From assembly GCA_002104895.1 (NCBI GenBank), contig MCFG01000397.1:1-27500 (forward strand): a DNA stretch of 27,500 nt, given 5' to 3'. Below are positions 12,425 through 22,037 of this stretch, one piece after another. Position numbers and translations under genes: made by a program. The notes below the pieces were generated by a model, which ran no database searches, was not told where the DNA came from, and saw only the letters and a program-made list of their open reading frames with translations. Source of the DNA: Anaeromyces robustus. Lineage: Eukaryota; Neocallimastigomycota; Neocallimastigomycetes; Neocallimastigales; Neocallimastigaceae. The stretch's first letter is position 1; each line of letters begins with the position of its first letter.

Positions 12425-12444
12425 ATCATAATATTATTAGTATT

Positions 12445-12452
12445 TTATGGGA
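12445..12452 (-). promoter_or_regulatory. DUSE-like element (TCCCATAA) on the minus strand
   Basis: It matches the Dictyostelium upstream sequence element (A/T)CCCA(T/C)AA, known about 60 bp upstream of snRNA and other small non-coding RNA genes. On the minus strand it points into the 61-bp palindrome. A single 8-mer match is weak evidence; no known small RNA sequence was recognised downstream. Confidence 0.25.
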
Positions 12453-13240
12453 TAATAATATTGATTGTTATGTATTTCAATTAATATATATATGTAATAT
12501 TTAAGATAAAAATATTAAGATATTCAAATAATGAATTTATTTTATATTATACATTTAAATAATAAATAAAAAAAATAATAACTAATTAATAAATATACAT
12601 ATATATACCAATGAGAAAAAATCATTTAGGATAATTTATATTTATAATAAAATATTAATAAAATAGATCAATAAATATATGAATATTTCTGTATTTATGT
12701 ATTATATAATTAAACGATTGAATATTTTATATAAATAAATATATAATAATCATTACATATTATATATTTATTTATTAATTATTATTGTAATATAGATTTA
12801 TAATAAAGATTATTTATTTAATTAAATGTTATTTAAGTTTATTGAATTTGGTAAAAGATTGTTTTTATTTACTATATACTACAAATATATTTACATAAGT
12901 ATATGACTTCCTATTGTTTGTGTGTCTAATCTTAAAATTCTTAATTATATTTTGTATTAAAGTTAAAGGATATTATGTAATACATTTTTTTTTGTTTTAT
13001 TGCTTTTGTAATTTTATAAAATATATATATACATTTTTTTTATCGATTAAAGTTTTTTTTATAATGAAATTTTAAGTTATTTTACTGTGGATAAATATAT
13101 TATATTTATTTTTCTTAACTATATATTTAAAGGATTTAAGATACCAATTTTTAATAATTATTACTTTTGAAATAATATAATTAAAATAAAACAATATAAA
13201 AATAATTTAATCTTATAAAGAGTAATGAATCTTTATATTT

Positions 13241-13407
13241 ATGGGTGAACAGTCTTTCTTTGGAGAAATTGGTGTATTATTTTCAGTGCCAAGGTTAATA
13301 AATAAATGTCAAATAATAAATAATAAATAATAAATAATAAATAATAAATATTAATTTTTTTTATTTTTTTTAGAAACATTGTAAAGGTTATATCTTTAGA
13401 GAATTAA
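13241..13407 (+). pseudogene. Relic of a cyclic-nucleotide-binding domain (CNBD)
   Basis: 13241-13293 reads GEQSFFGEIGVLFSVPR after an ATG, matching the phosphate-binding cassette region of cNMP-binding domains (consensus like FFGE[IL]xLLxxxPRxAxV). The Arg codon is split by an apparent 80-nt intron (GTTAAT...TTTTTTTAG, 13294-13373), after which frame and domain continue as NIVKVISLEN before TAA at 13405. An in-frame TGA lies just upstream (13226-13228), although the +1 frame there reads SNESLYL, suggesting a frameshift. No intact upstream or downstream exons were found. The intron is filled by an AAATAAT heptamer repeat. Family identity is inferred from about 27 residues. Confidence 0.55.
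13311..13350. repeat. (AAATAAT)n heptamer repeat, about five to six copies
   Basis: Near-perfect tandem AAATAAT units occupy half of the apparent intron in the CNBD relic. Confidence 0.9.
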
Positions 13408-13582
13408 AAAAAAAATTGTTAATTGATTAATAATATTAATAATTGTTTTGACTATTTATGTGTTTTTTATATATATTAATAAAAATCATATTACTTAAAA
13501 TATACAAATTATATTAGTTATATAATAACATAATTATTATCATTTTAAAAAGAATTTTAAAATGAGAAAAAAAAATACATAA

Positions 13583-13711
13583 ATGAAAGAAAAATTCAAC
13601 ATTAATAATAATAGTGAACATGATTTGATGTAAGTAGAAAAAGTTCAAATAGTTGATATTATTGGAATTACACAATGACTAATTAAATTTAAATCAATAG
13701 AAGTTATTTAA
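13583..13711 (+). pseudogene. Possible decayed coding fragment
   Basis: One frame reads MKEKFNINNNSEHDLM, stop, VEKVQIVDIIGITQ, stop, LIKFKSIEVI, stop. Composition between the stops is protein-like and unlike the surrounding A/T. It lies about 175 bp after the CNBD relic on the same strand and may belong to the same dead gene. No family was recognised, and chance cannot be excluded. Confidence 0.3.
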
Positions 13712-14537
13712 TAATTATAAAAAAACTACATAATTTTTTATTATATATTAATTTAGTTATAAATAATAATTTTTGTATTCTATTATTTATTTTTGAACAA
13801 AAGAATATCAAGAATTCCATTTACGATTGTCAGGTTTCATTCTTATCCTTATATAACATATATTCTATATTTTATATAGAATGTAATATATATAATTTTA
13901 TTATTATACAAAAAGTAATAAAATAAATTATAGGAATATATTCATTGAAAAATAACTTTCTAAATAAAGTAATAAATGATTTACCAAAAAAATATTATAT
14001 AAATTAAATTATTATAAAAAAATATCTATATTTTGTTACAGATACATATTAAATTTTATTTATTATTTTTTTGCGTGTTTTGTTGATATACATTGAGTAT
14101 ATACAATGTATTATTAGATATAATAAATATTTATTATACATAAAACTGTAAAAAACAAAAAAAAATAAAAAAAATTAAATAAGTTAATGATACGCTTAAA
14201 ACATTATGCACTATTATATATACATTTAAAATAAATAACAATGTAGTTACAATTAAAATATTTTTATATTTATACTAATTAATAAAAATTTTTTTTCATT
14301 TTTATTTTGTGGATGACATATCATCATAATCATTAATTAATTTTGAAAATTTCCATATATAGTATATTTTTTTAAGTCATAAATTACCAAGATTTTTAAT
14401 TTTTTATTTCTCGATTAATAATGATAAGTTGGATTATTTAATATCTTTAATGGTATAATTCTTATTCTTCTAATTGTTATTTTATTTACACTAATGTAAG
14501 AAAAGAAAGCATAAGTTTTTATAATATTTAGTAATAA

Positions 14538-14644
<107 letters not shown>

Positions 14645-15202
14645 TTATAATAATCAGAATTAATCATAATAATTATAATAATTGTAATTATTATAATAAT
14701 TATAATAATAATATTTTTATATTTCTTTATATATTATTTTAAAATAAATTTATAATATTAATCGATGATTATAATTGTAGAAAATGAAAACATAAAAAAG
14801 GAATTAATTTATTCAATTCAATACTTTCTATTGATTAATAAATATAGTAGTTTTTCCTTTTTCTTTTTTTATTTCCAATTTTTTTATATTTCCATTTTTT
14901 TATATTTATGTTAATTTTCATTTATTTAATCTTTCCATTTTTCTATTTTCTCTTATTTAATTCACTTTGTTAGATCATTGCTTCATTTTTTCATTTTTAT
15001 ATTTTAATTAATAATTTTTTTTTCATTATTTATATATTAAATATTAATTAATAATTAAACATTTTAATAGTAATTTATAATAATTTAATAATAATATCTA
15101 AATATATTATAAATAATGAAATATAATATAGTATTATAATATAATATAATTATATTATATTATTCTATATGATATTATTGTATATTATAATTTTTATATG
15201 CA

Positions 15203-15222
15203 TTTTTTTTTATTTCTTTTTT

Positions 15223-15254
<32 letters not shown>

Positions 15255-15259
15255 TTTTT
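15203..15259. repeat. T-rich homopolymer block
   Basis: About 57 bases almost entirely T, broken by single A or C bases. Confidence 0.9.
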
Positions 15260-16279
15260 GTTATTTATTTTTCTATAAAATATATTATTTTTATTTTTTA
15301 AATAAACTTCAAAACTTATATTAATTAAATAATAAATAAATACTAACTTATTATTCGTTCTTTTTTATGGCACATTTTCTGCATAGTTGTTAAAAAAAAA
15401 AAAAAAAACCGTTAATTAATAAAAAAAATTAAAAAAATAATAATAATAATTAATAAGCCGTTTTTTTTATTATTAAAAATATAAATCAACAACATTTTCT
15501 ATTCAAAAAATTTTTTATATTCCATTGTATTTTATTTATTTATATAATAATATATATAATATTATATTTTACATATATTAATAAATATACATAAAATATA
15601 TATATAATTTATAATTTAGAATATTTTTATTGGAAGAATATTATTTAAAATTAATTATAAAGATAATTTTAAAAATAATAAATATATTATTTTAATATAG
15701 GTCTCACATATATAATATATTTATTAATATATTTGAAGCTTTATTTTATTAAATAATATCATTAATAAATTAATTTATTGTTACACAAATATAAATTTAT
15801 TTAAATTTTTTATATTAAAATGTATTGAGCATATAAAATCTAACATATAATAATTTCAATTGTATTATATAATTTTTATATGTTTATAATATATTGAAAA
15901 TTACCTAAAAATAATAATTATTTATTATTATTATTTTTTTAAGTTGATTGATGCTTCAACTTCTATGTTACCATATATTTTAATATTTCAATATATAAAA
16001 ATATTATATATAGAAATAACGGCATTAATATATATTTAATATAATAAATTTAAAAATAAATATATTTTAGGTTTAGATATATATTTTTTTTAATTAAGAT
16101 AAAAGGTGTTCTTTTTTTTTTATATATTAATATATATTATTTGTTAAAAAAATATATAGAATCAGTATAATGACAATATAAGATTTATATATATTTCTAT
16201 TTAATCTATTTAAAAATGTCATTTAATGGAAAATTGAAAGTAAAAAGAAAAAAAAAATTAATATTTATTAATATCATAT

Positions 16280-16360
16280 ATTAAAAAAAGTATTATTATT
16301 CAAAAATTAAAAAATCTTTAAATATTTGTTATTAAAAAAATATTATTATTCAAAAATTAA
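16280..16360. repeat. Direct repeat of a 30-31-bp unit
   Basis: Copies at 16280-16310 and 16331-16360 share ATTAAAAAAA(G)TATTATTATTCAAAAATTAA and differ by one indel. They are separated by 20 bp. Confidence 0.85.
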
Positions 16361-16646
16361 TTATATTAAATATCATTTATTAAAGTTTTGTATTTTTTTT
16401 TTTATATATATTTTAATATATTTTAAATATTTAATAAGGTTGAATAGATTTTTATTTTTTTTATTTTTATTTTTATTTATTTCTTTACTCATTTTCTTTT
16501 GTTTGTATTTTTTTATTTCTTTCTTTTTTTTTTTCTTTAATACAATTATATAAATCAATAGATTTGATTTGTCATTATAAAGAATATAATAGGATAACAT
16601 ATTAAACCATAATAAAAATAAATATAAAAAAAAAGAGAGAAAGCAA

Positions 16647-16691
16647 TATAATAATTGATATTAGTACCTTTTCAGTATATCAATTATTATA
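16647..16691. promoter_or_regulatory. Perfect 15-bp inverted repeat upstream of the DUF4874/4832 gene
   Basis: Arms 16647-16661 and 16677-16691 are exact reverse complements (TATAATAATTGATAT / ATATCAATTATTATA), separated by 15 bases. They end about 120 bp before the start codon. Each arm holds a TTGA core in opposite orientation, a motif bound by Dictyostelium STAT proteins, but the spacing to known sites is not matched. A role in regulation is inferred from position only. Confidence 0.4.
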
Positions 16692-16809
16692 GCTCTTCTA
16701 TAATAGTTTCAAATTACTTTATTGTATAATTTTTATCTATTAGATACTTTTTTCATTGTTAATATATTTTTTCTTTTTAATAAATTCTTCAAAGAAATAG
16801 AAAACAAAA

Positions 16810-18879
16810 ATGGTTTTAATAAAAAGATCGATTTCAAAACTTTTTTTAGTTATCTTATTAAATCTTTTTGTATATAAAGTCTTTGCTATTTGTCAATATA
16901 AAGAATTTACACAAAGTTTCAACAAAAATATACCCAATCCAAATGTAATTATTTATTATATATTTATTTGTTGATTCAATATGACAATTAATATATTGAA
17001 GTTAAATAAAAATATAATTTTAATGAAATGAAAAAATACTAAATTATTTAATTATAAATAACAATTTAAAGAAAATAATTTTTAAATAAATAAATATATT
17101 CTAATGTAAAATATATTAATTTTATTTTTATTTCTTTTTAATTATTTATCTTTTATATATTGAATATTTATAATTAATTAGAGAGGATTCTATACAACTG
17201 AAATTACTCGTCTCTCAGATTTCAAACCTTTAACAAAATCACATTTACAAAAACTTATAGACCAAGGTAGAACTGTATTATATAGAGCTTATTGTTTAGA
17301 TACTTTAAAAAAATCAAAAAATATTTCTACTGATTTTATAGATAAATTACAAGATGATTTCGATTTAGTTGAAAGTTATGGTATGCAATTAATTATTCGT
17401 ATTTATTATAGTTATACAAAGGAAGAATCAGATGCCAGATTAAGTATTGTTAAACAACATATTAAAGATTTAAAGAGTATTTTAACAGCAAATTCAAAAA
17501 ATATTTTTGCTATTCAAATTGGTTTTATTGGTACTTATGGTAAGTTGAATATAAGCTATGCTATAATATATATTTTAAAAATGTTTGTTATAAATATTTT
17601 TTATATAATATTTTTTTTTATTTTTTTTTTATATTTTTTTATTTTTTATTTTATTTTATTTTTATTTTTAAATATTTTTTATATAATATTTTTTTTTATT
17701 TTTTTTTTTTATTTTTACTTTTATTTTTACTTTTATTTTTAATTATTATCAATACATTATGATTAAATAAAACAAAAAACAAATTAATATAATAATTTTG
17801 AAATAATTATTAACATAATAACTATAATATTATTTTATAAAAATTATTAACCAATAGGTGAAGGTTATTATACTAATGAAGATTTCGGTGATAGAGGTGA
17901 AATTAATGCCCAACAATGGCAAAACAGATATGAAGTTATTAAAACTGTTTTATTAAATACTGCACCTGATACTGTTATTTTAGTTCGTACTCCTGAAATT
18001 AAAATTAAATTCTTAAAATCTGGTATTTTAGATACAGGAGATGTTGTTGATGAAAAGAATCGTAATCGTTTAGGTTATTTCAATGATTGTTTCCTTTCAT
18101 CAGCAGATGATGTTGGTACCTTTGAAAATGATGATGAATATAATTATGTTAAACAAGATACTACAAAAGTACCAATTGTTGGTGAAACTTGTCGTGTTTA
18201 TGAAAAACGTACTAATTGTGAAAGTGCTATTAAAGAAATGGAAAGAATGCACTTCTCTTCTTTAAACTCTGAGTATCATGAAAGTGTTTTAAATTCATGG
18301 AAAGAAAATGGATGTTATAATGAAATTGCAGAACGTTTAGGTTATCAATTAAGACTTTCTCATATGATTGCTACTACTGAAAGTTCTGCTAATTCAATGA
18401 TTACATTCCATGTTGAAGGTTTTAATAATGGTTTTACTGCACCATTTGATTATAAATTTGCTAAACTTATTTTAAAGAGTGATAATATGCAATGTTCTAA
18501 ACGTATTCCAATTAAGGCTACTCAATGGGTTGGTGGTAAATATTTCAGTATTTGTGCTTATTTACAATTACCAAAAAATATTAGAGTTGGTAAATATGAA
18601 TATGTTTTAGAAATTGCAGATAGTGCTGCTCATAAAAATAATAAAAGAAATATTTTGTTTGTTAATAAAGCTACTCAAAACTTAAATGATCGTTTGAATC
18701 ACCTTCATCAATATATTACAGTTACTAATGATGAAGAAAACTCAACTAGTTATTGTAGTAAAAATAAAATCACAAATAGTTATTGTCCATTATTTGATGA
18801 TAATGATCATGAAGCTTATGCTCCTGATTTCCTTACAGAATTGAAGTCAAATGTAATGAAATGTATTTCTCTTAGTTAA
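16810..18879 (+). CDS. Secreted protein with DUF4874 and DUF4832 domains
   Basis: Three exons: 16810-16944, 17182-17539 and 17858-18879, total 1515 nt or 504 residues, stop TAA. All joins keep frame; introns are 237 and 318 nt. Residues 1-26 form a signal peptide (basic start, hydrophobic core, VFA end), so the protein is probably secreted or lysosomal. After it comes NPNRGFY (43-49), the hallmark start of DUF4874, then a TIM-barrel-like alternation with YRAYCLD, QLIIRIYYSYT and QIGFIGTYGEGYYT, the typical family order. The C-terminal third, including a CNEIAERLGYQLRL-like segment and beta-rich sequence, fits DUF4832. Its fold family resembles glycoside hydrolases, but activity is not established; a role in polysaccharide processing is conjecture. 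The final exon is markedly GC-richer than its surroundings, as expected for real coding sequence here. Confidence 0.9.
17592..17720. repeat. 78-bp duplication within intron 2 of the DUF4874/4832 gene
   Basis: The segment AAATATTTTTTATATAATAT plus its T-rich continuation occurs at 17592 and again at 17670. The intron ends with (TTTTTA)n at about 17710-17742. Confidence 0.7.
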
Positions 18880-20454
18880 TTGAAGAAAAATAATTTTTTA
18901 TTTTTAAGATAAAATCAAAAACAAAAACAAAAAAAAACAAATATTCTATCATTTTATTTTTTTTATTATACATTTTTTTTATAAAAGAATAATTTTCAGA
19001 AGAAAGTAAGAATAAAAAAAAAAAAAAAAAAGAGATATCTTTTTTTTTTTTTTTTTTTTTTTTCAGATTTACGTAAAATTAATTATTGTATATTTATTAT
19101 ACATTTTTTTATTTATTAAATAATAGATTTTAATTAACTATTCATTATTCTTGAATTTAAAAATAATAAATAAATTAATATTATAAATAGTTCATTTTTC
19201 TATATATTACTTTTATGTTATAAACATAATATTAATTTATTTTTTTACATTATAAAACAAAGACAACTGATTAAATTCATATATTATAAAAAAATTTTCA
19301 TATTTAATTTAATATTTATATGTTAATATGTAAATATATTATATTATTATTGAATCATTTTTACAATTTTTTTATCAATAATATTATATTATACTTCATT
19401 TAATTATAATTATTTTCTTAAATCTATCGATTTTTTAAAATCATTTCATTAGAGTAAATATAAAAAAAATAAAGAAAATAATAATAATTAAATAACACTA
19501 TTAAAAGTAATAAATATAAATAAAAAAAACAATTTAAAAATATATATATATATATAAACAAGTAAATGAATACTTTATACGTATTGTATATAAAATATAA
19601 TTTTTTATTATAATTGCATAATAATAAAATTTATATTTAAATGATGTAAATTTAAACTTTTCAGATTATACAAATATTTATAAAATGAATTAATAAATAT
19701 TAAATTTTTAAGTATTTTTTTCACAAAAGAATTTTATCTTCACCTTAACAGTAAATAAAATATTTTTTATTGAAACATAATAAACTATTTTATATTAATA
19801 TTTATTATTAATTTTAGATATATTTATAAATCTATAAAAAATAAAAAATATAGAAAAAAAAAAAAAAAGGAATAATAAAAAGTAATAAAACATTATTTAA
19901 AATAAATATTAATTAAATATTTGAATAATAATATTTTCTTATTAAATAAAAACATTTATTTCATAAAGTAAAATAAAATGAAAACATTGGATCATATTAA
20001 ATAAATAATAAACTATAAAATATAGAATAATATATAATGAATAATCTTTAATGCATAAGTAATGAGACAAACTATTTAAAAACTTTAAAAATTATAATTA
20101 CCTTATAAGCTTTTTTATAATAAAGTTAATTATTTTTAATTAACCATATATTATATATATTATATGAAATTACTTTAATTAATTATACTTAAGTTTATTA
20201 GCCAAGTAAATATAATTGAATATTTATTCTTTTATTTTTATCTTATTTTTTATTTTTTTATTTTTTTTTTTATAACACTTTATTATTATTATATTTAATT
20301 TTTGATGTTTATAATACTTTAGAATAAAATATATTTTTTAATCAAAAAAATCATATAATATACATATAATATATATATTTAAAATACTTAATAAAAAAGA
20401 AGTTCAATAATAATATATAATATAAAAATTAAAACAATTTTATATATATCAAAA
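18880..20454. other. AT-rich intergenic region before the potassium channel gene
   Basis: It holds A runs with AATAAA (19011-19016), a T run (about 19039-19062), further AT-rich sequence without credible ORFs, and presumably the channel promoter in the last few hundred bases (TA-rich, A-rich leader ending TCAAAAATGG). No RNA gene was recognised. Confidence 0.6.
19011..19016 (+). terminator. Candidate polyadenylation signal for the DUF4874/4832 gene
   Basis: AATAAA leads into an A run about 130 bp after the stop. The position is plausible, but the hexamer is frequent in this sequence. Confidence 0.3.
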
Positions 20455-21474
20455 ATGGGTTGTATTTATGAAAAAAAGAATATATTTGGTAGATTTCGTA
20501 AAAGAATATTTGAAATTGTTGAAGTAGCAAATAGTGGTGATACTATAAGTTTTATATATGATATGATTATGATAACTTCTATTGTAATTAGTGTATTACC
20601 ACTTGCATTTAAAGAACAACTTACAGTATTTGTTTATACAGATTATATAACAGTATCTATTTTTATATTAGATTACATTTTAAGATTTATTACAGCAGAT
20701 TATAAATTAGAAGATAAATCATATCGTGCTTTTATTAAATATCCATTTACATTATGGGCTATTATTGATCTATTATCTATTTTACCTTCTCTTACTTTAT
20801 TATACGATAGTTTTAAAATTGTAAGAATTTTAGTTTTGATGAAAACTCTTAAAACTCTTAGAATTATTAGAATATTTAAAGCTTTCAGATATTCAAAAAG
20901 TTTTTCTATTATTTCTAATGTTATAAAAAGTGCAAAAGATCCATTAAGTGCTGTAGGAACACTTGCTATCATTTATGTTTTAACTTCTGCATTACTTGTA
21001 TTTAATGTAGAAGGTGATGCTTTTGAAAATTTCTTTGAAGCTGTTTATTGGGCAGTAGTTTCTTTAACAACAGTAGGATATGGTGATCTTTATCCTGTAA
21101 CAACTGCAGGTAGAGTAATTGCTATGTTTTCATCTGTATTTGGAATTGCATTAGTTGCTTTACCATCTGGTATTATTACAGCAGGATATATGGATGAGTT
21201 AACAAAAAGAAATAAAAGAAATAAAAAAGAAAAAAAAGAAAGAGAAAAAAGGGAAAAAGAAAAAGGAAAAGGAAAAGAAAATGAAAACGAAAATGAAAAT
21301 GAAAATGAAAATAAAAATGAAAATAAAAATGAAAATAAAAATAAAAAAGAAGAAAATGATAATGAAACTGATATTGATACTGAAATTATAACTGAAACAG
21401 ATATTGGAACAATTCAAAGTGAAGAAAACATAAACGAGTGTAATCATAAAGAAATAGAAATTAGAGAAATATAG
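20455..21474 (+). CDS. Voltage-gated potassium channel (Kv-type, six transmembrane segments)
   Basis: Intronless, 339 residues. Membrane plan: S1 about 32-52, S2 about 58-80, S3 about 97-116 with Asp105, S4 about 120-147 with basic residues at every third position (K121, R124, K130, K133, R136, R139, K142, R145), S5 about 165-184, pore helix 191-204, selectivity filter TVGYGD at 206-211, S6 about 217-246. The filter indicates potassium selectivity, and S4 indicates voltage sensing. It would act as a tetramer in the plasma or an organelle membrane. There is no T1 tetramerisation domain before S1 and no cyclic-nucleotide-binding domain after S6, a compact plan like bacterial Kv channels. LPSGIITAGYMDEL at the end of S6 also resembles prokaryotic members. 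From about 251 a host-style low-complexity Lys/Glu/Asn tail is added, partly from a six-base (GAAAAT) repeat. Stop is TAG. Confidence 0.95.
   Translation: MGCIYEKKNIFGRFRKRIFEIVEVANSGDTISFIYDMIMITSIVISVLPLAFKEQLTVFVYTDYITVSIFILDYILRFITADYKLEDKSYRAFIKYPFTLWAIIDLLSILPSLTLLYDSFKIVRILVLMKTLKTLRIIRIFKAFRYSKSFSIISNVIKSAKDPLSAVGTLAIIYVLTSALLVFNVEGDAFENFFEAVYWAVVSLTTVGYGDLYPVTTAGRVIAMFSSVFGIALVALPSGIITAGYMDELTKRNKRNKKEKKEREKREKEKGKGKENENENENENENKNENKNENKNKKEENDNETDIDTEIITETDIGTIQSEENINECNHKEIEIREI
21280..21350 (+). repeat. Coding hexamer repeat (GAAAAT/AAAAAT)n
   Basis: It encodes alternating Glu-Asn and then Lys-Asn pairs in the cytoplasmic tail of the channel. Copy number is likely to vary. Confidence 0.9.
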
Positions 21475-21596
21475 ATTGTTATAAAAAAAAAGATAAAATA
21501 CATAGAAAAAATTTAAAAACGATTTATAGATATTTTCTTATTATTACATTATATTAAATATGAATATTCATATATATATATATACATTCATATTTA

Positions 21597-21602
21597 AATA
21601 AA
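21597..21602 (+). terminator. Candidate polyadenylation signal for the channel gene
   Basis: AATAAA followed by an A run about 123 bp after the TAG stop. Confidence 0.35.
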
Positions 21603-21655
21603 AAAAAATAATAAACTATATATTATAAATTATAATATATATATATTATTTCTCT

Positions 21656-21689
<34 letters not shown>

Positions 21690-21916
21690 AATTCATTTTC
21701 TATTAAAACATATAATTAGAACAGTTATAAATATTTAATAATAATATACCAATATTTTTATATTATTAATAATATAATAAATAAAATTTTCTTTATTACA
21801 ATAATATTATTAACATTGGGTTATTGATATTTATTAATAATTAATAATTTATACTATTTTATTATAAATAATAATAACATTTAAGATAATAATATATTAA
21901 AAGTTATATTAAAAAA

Positions 21917-22037
21917 TATTTTTTTATTTTTATTTTTTATTTATTTTTTATTTTTATTTTTTATTTATTTTTTATTTTTATTTTTATTTTTATTTTTATT
22001 TTTATTTTTATTTTTATTTTTATTTTTATTTTTTTTT
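21917..22037 (-). repeat. (TTTTTA)n array, read as overlapping AATAAA motifs on the minus strand
   Basis: On the minus strand this is tandem AAAAAT/TAAAAA, so AATAAA recurs roughly every six bases for about 110 bp. It starts directly after the stop codon of the glycosyltransferase, so it forms the beginning of its 3' UTR. Confidence 0.85.

Larger units (their letters stand above)
21475..22037. other. Intergenic region between convergent genes
   Basis: It separates the channel (plus) from the glycosyltransferase (minus), so it holds two 3' ends. It contains AATAAA at 21597-21602, a T run at about 21660-21688, AT-rich sequence, and a (TTTTTA)n array reaching the glycosyltransferase stop. Confidence 0.7.

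Noticed and set aside
12244-12429. Minus-strand 61-codon ORF rich in Ile and Lys
   Set aside because: It overlaps the palindrome, has only AT-driven composition and matches no family.
13239-13246. Second DUSE-like match (ACCCATAA, minus strand)
   Set aside because: It lies within the CNBD relic, where coding ancestry explains the sequence. No hairpin or small-RNA candidate follows it.
15353-15395. Minus-strand mini-ORF beginning MQKMCHKKERIIS
   Set aside because: Thirteen codons next to homopolymers. The start has some ordinary composition, but no continuing exon could be found.
16326-16600. Overlapping plus and minus ORFs of Phe/Tyr/Ile and Lys/Asn composition
   Set aside because: They come from T-rich/A-rich sequence with no motif, no family and no coding composition.
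19978-20004. Small upstream ORF MKTLDHIK before the channel gene
   Set aside because: It is about 450 bp before the start and only eight codons long, with nothing to show it is in the transcript.
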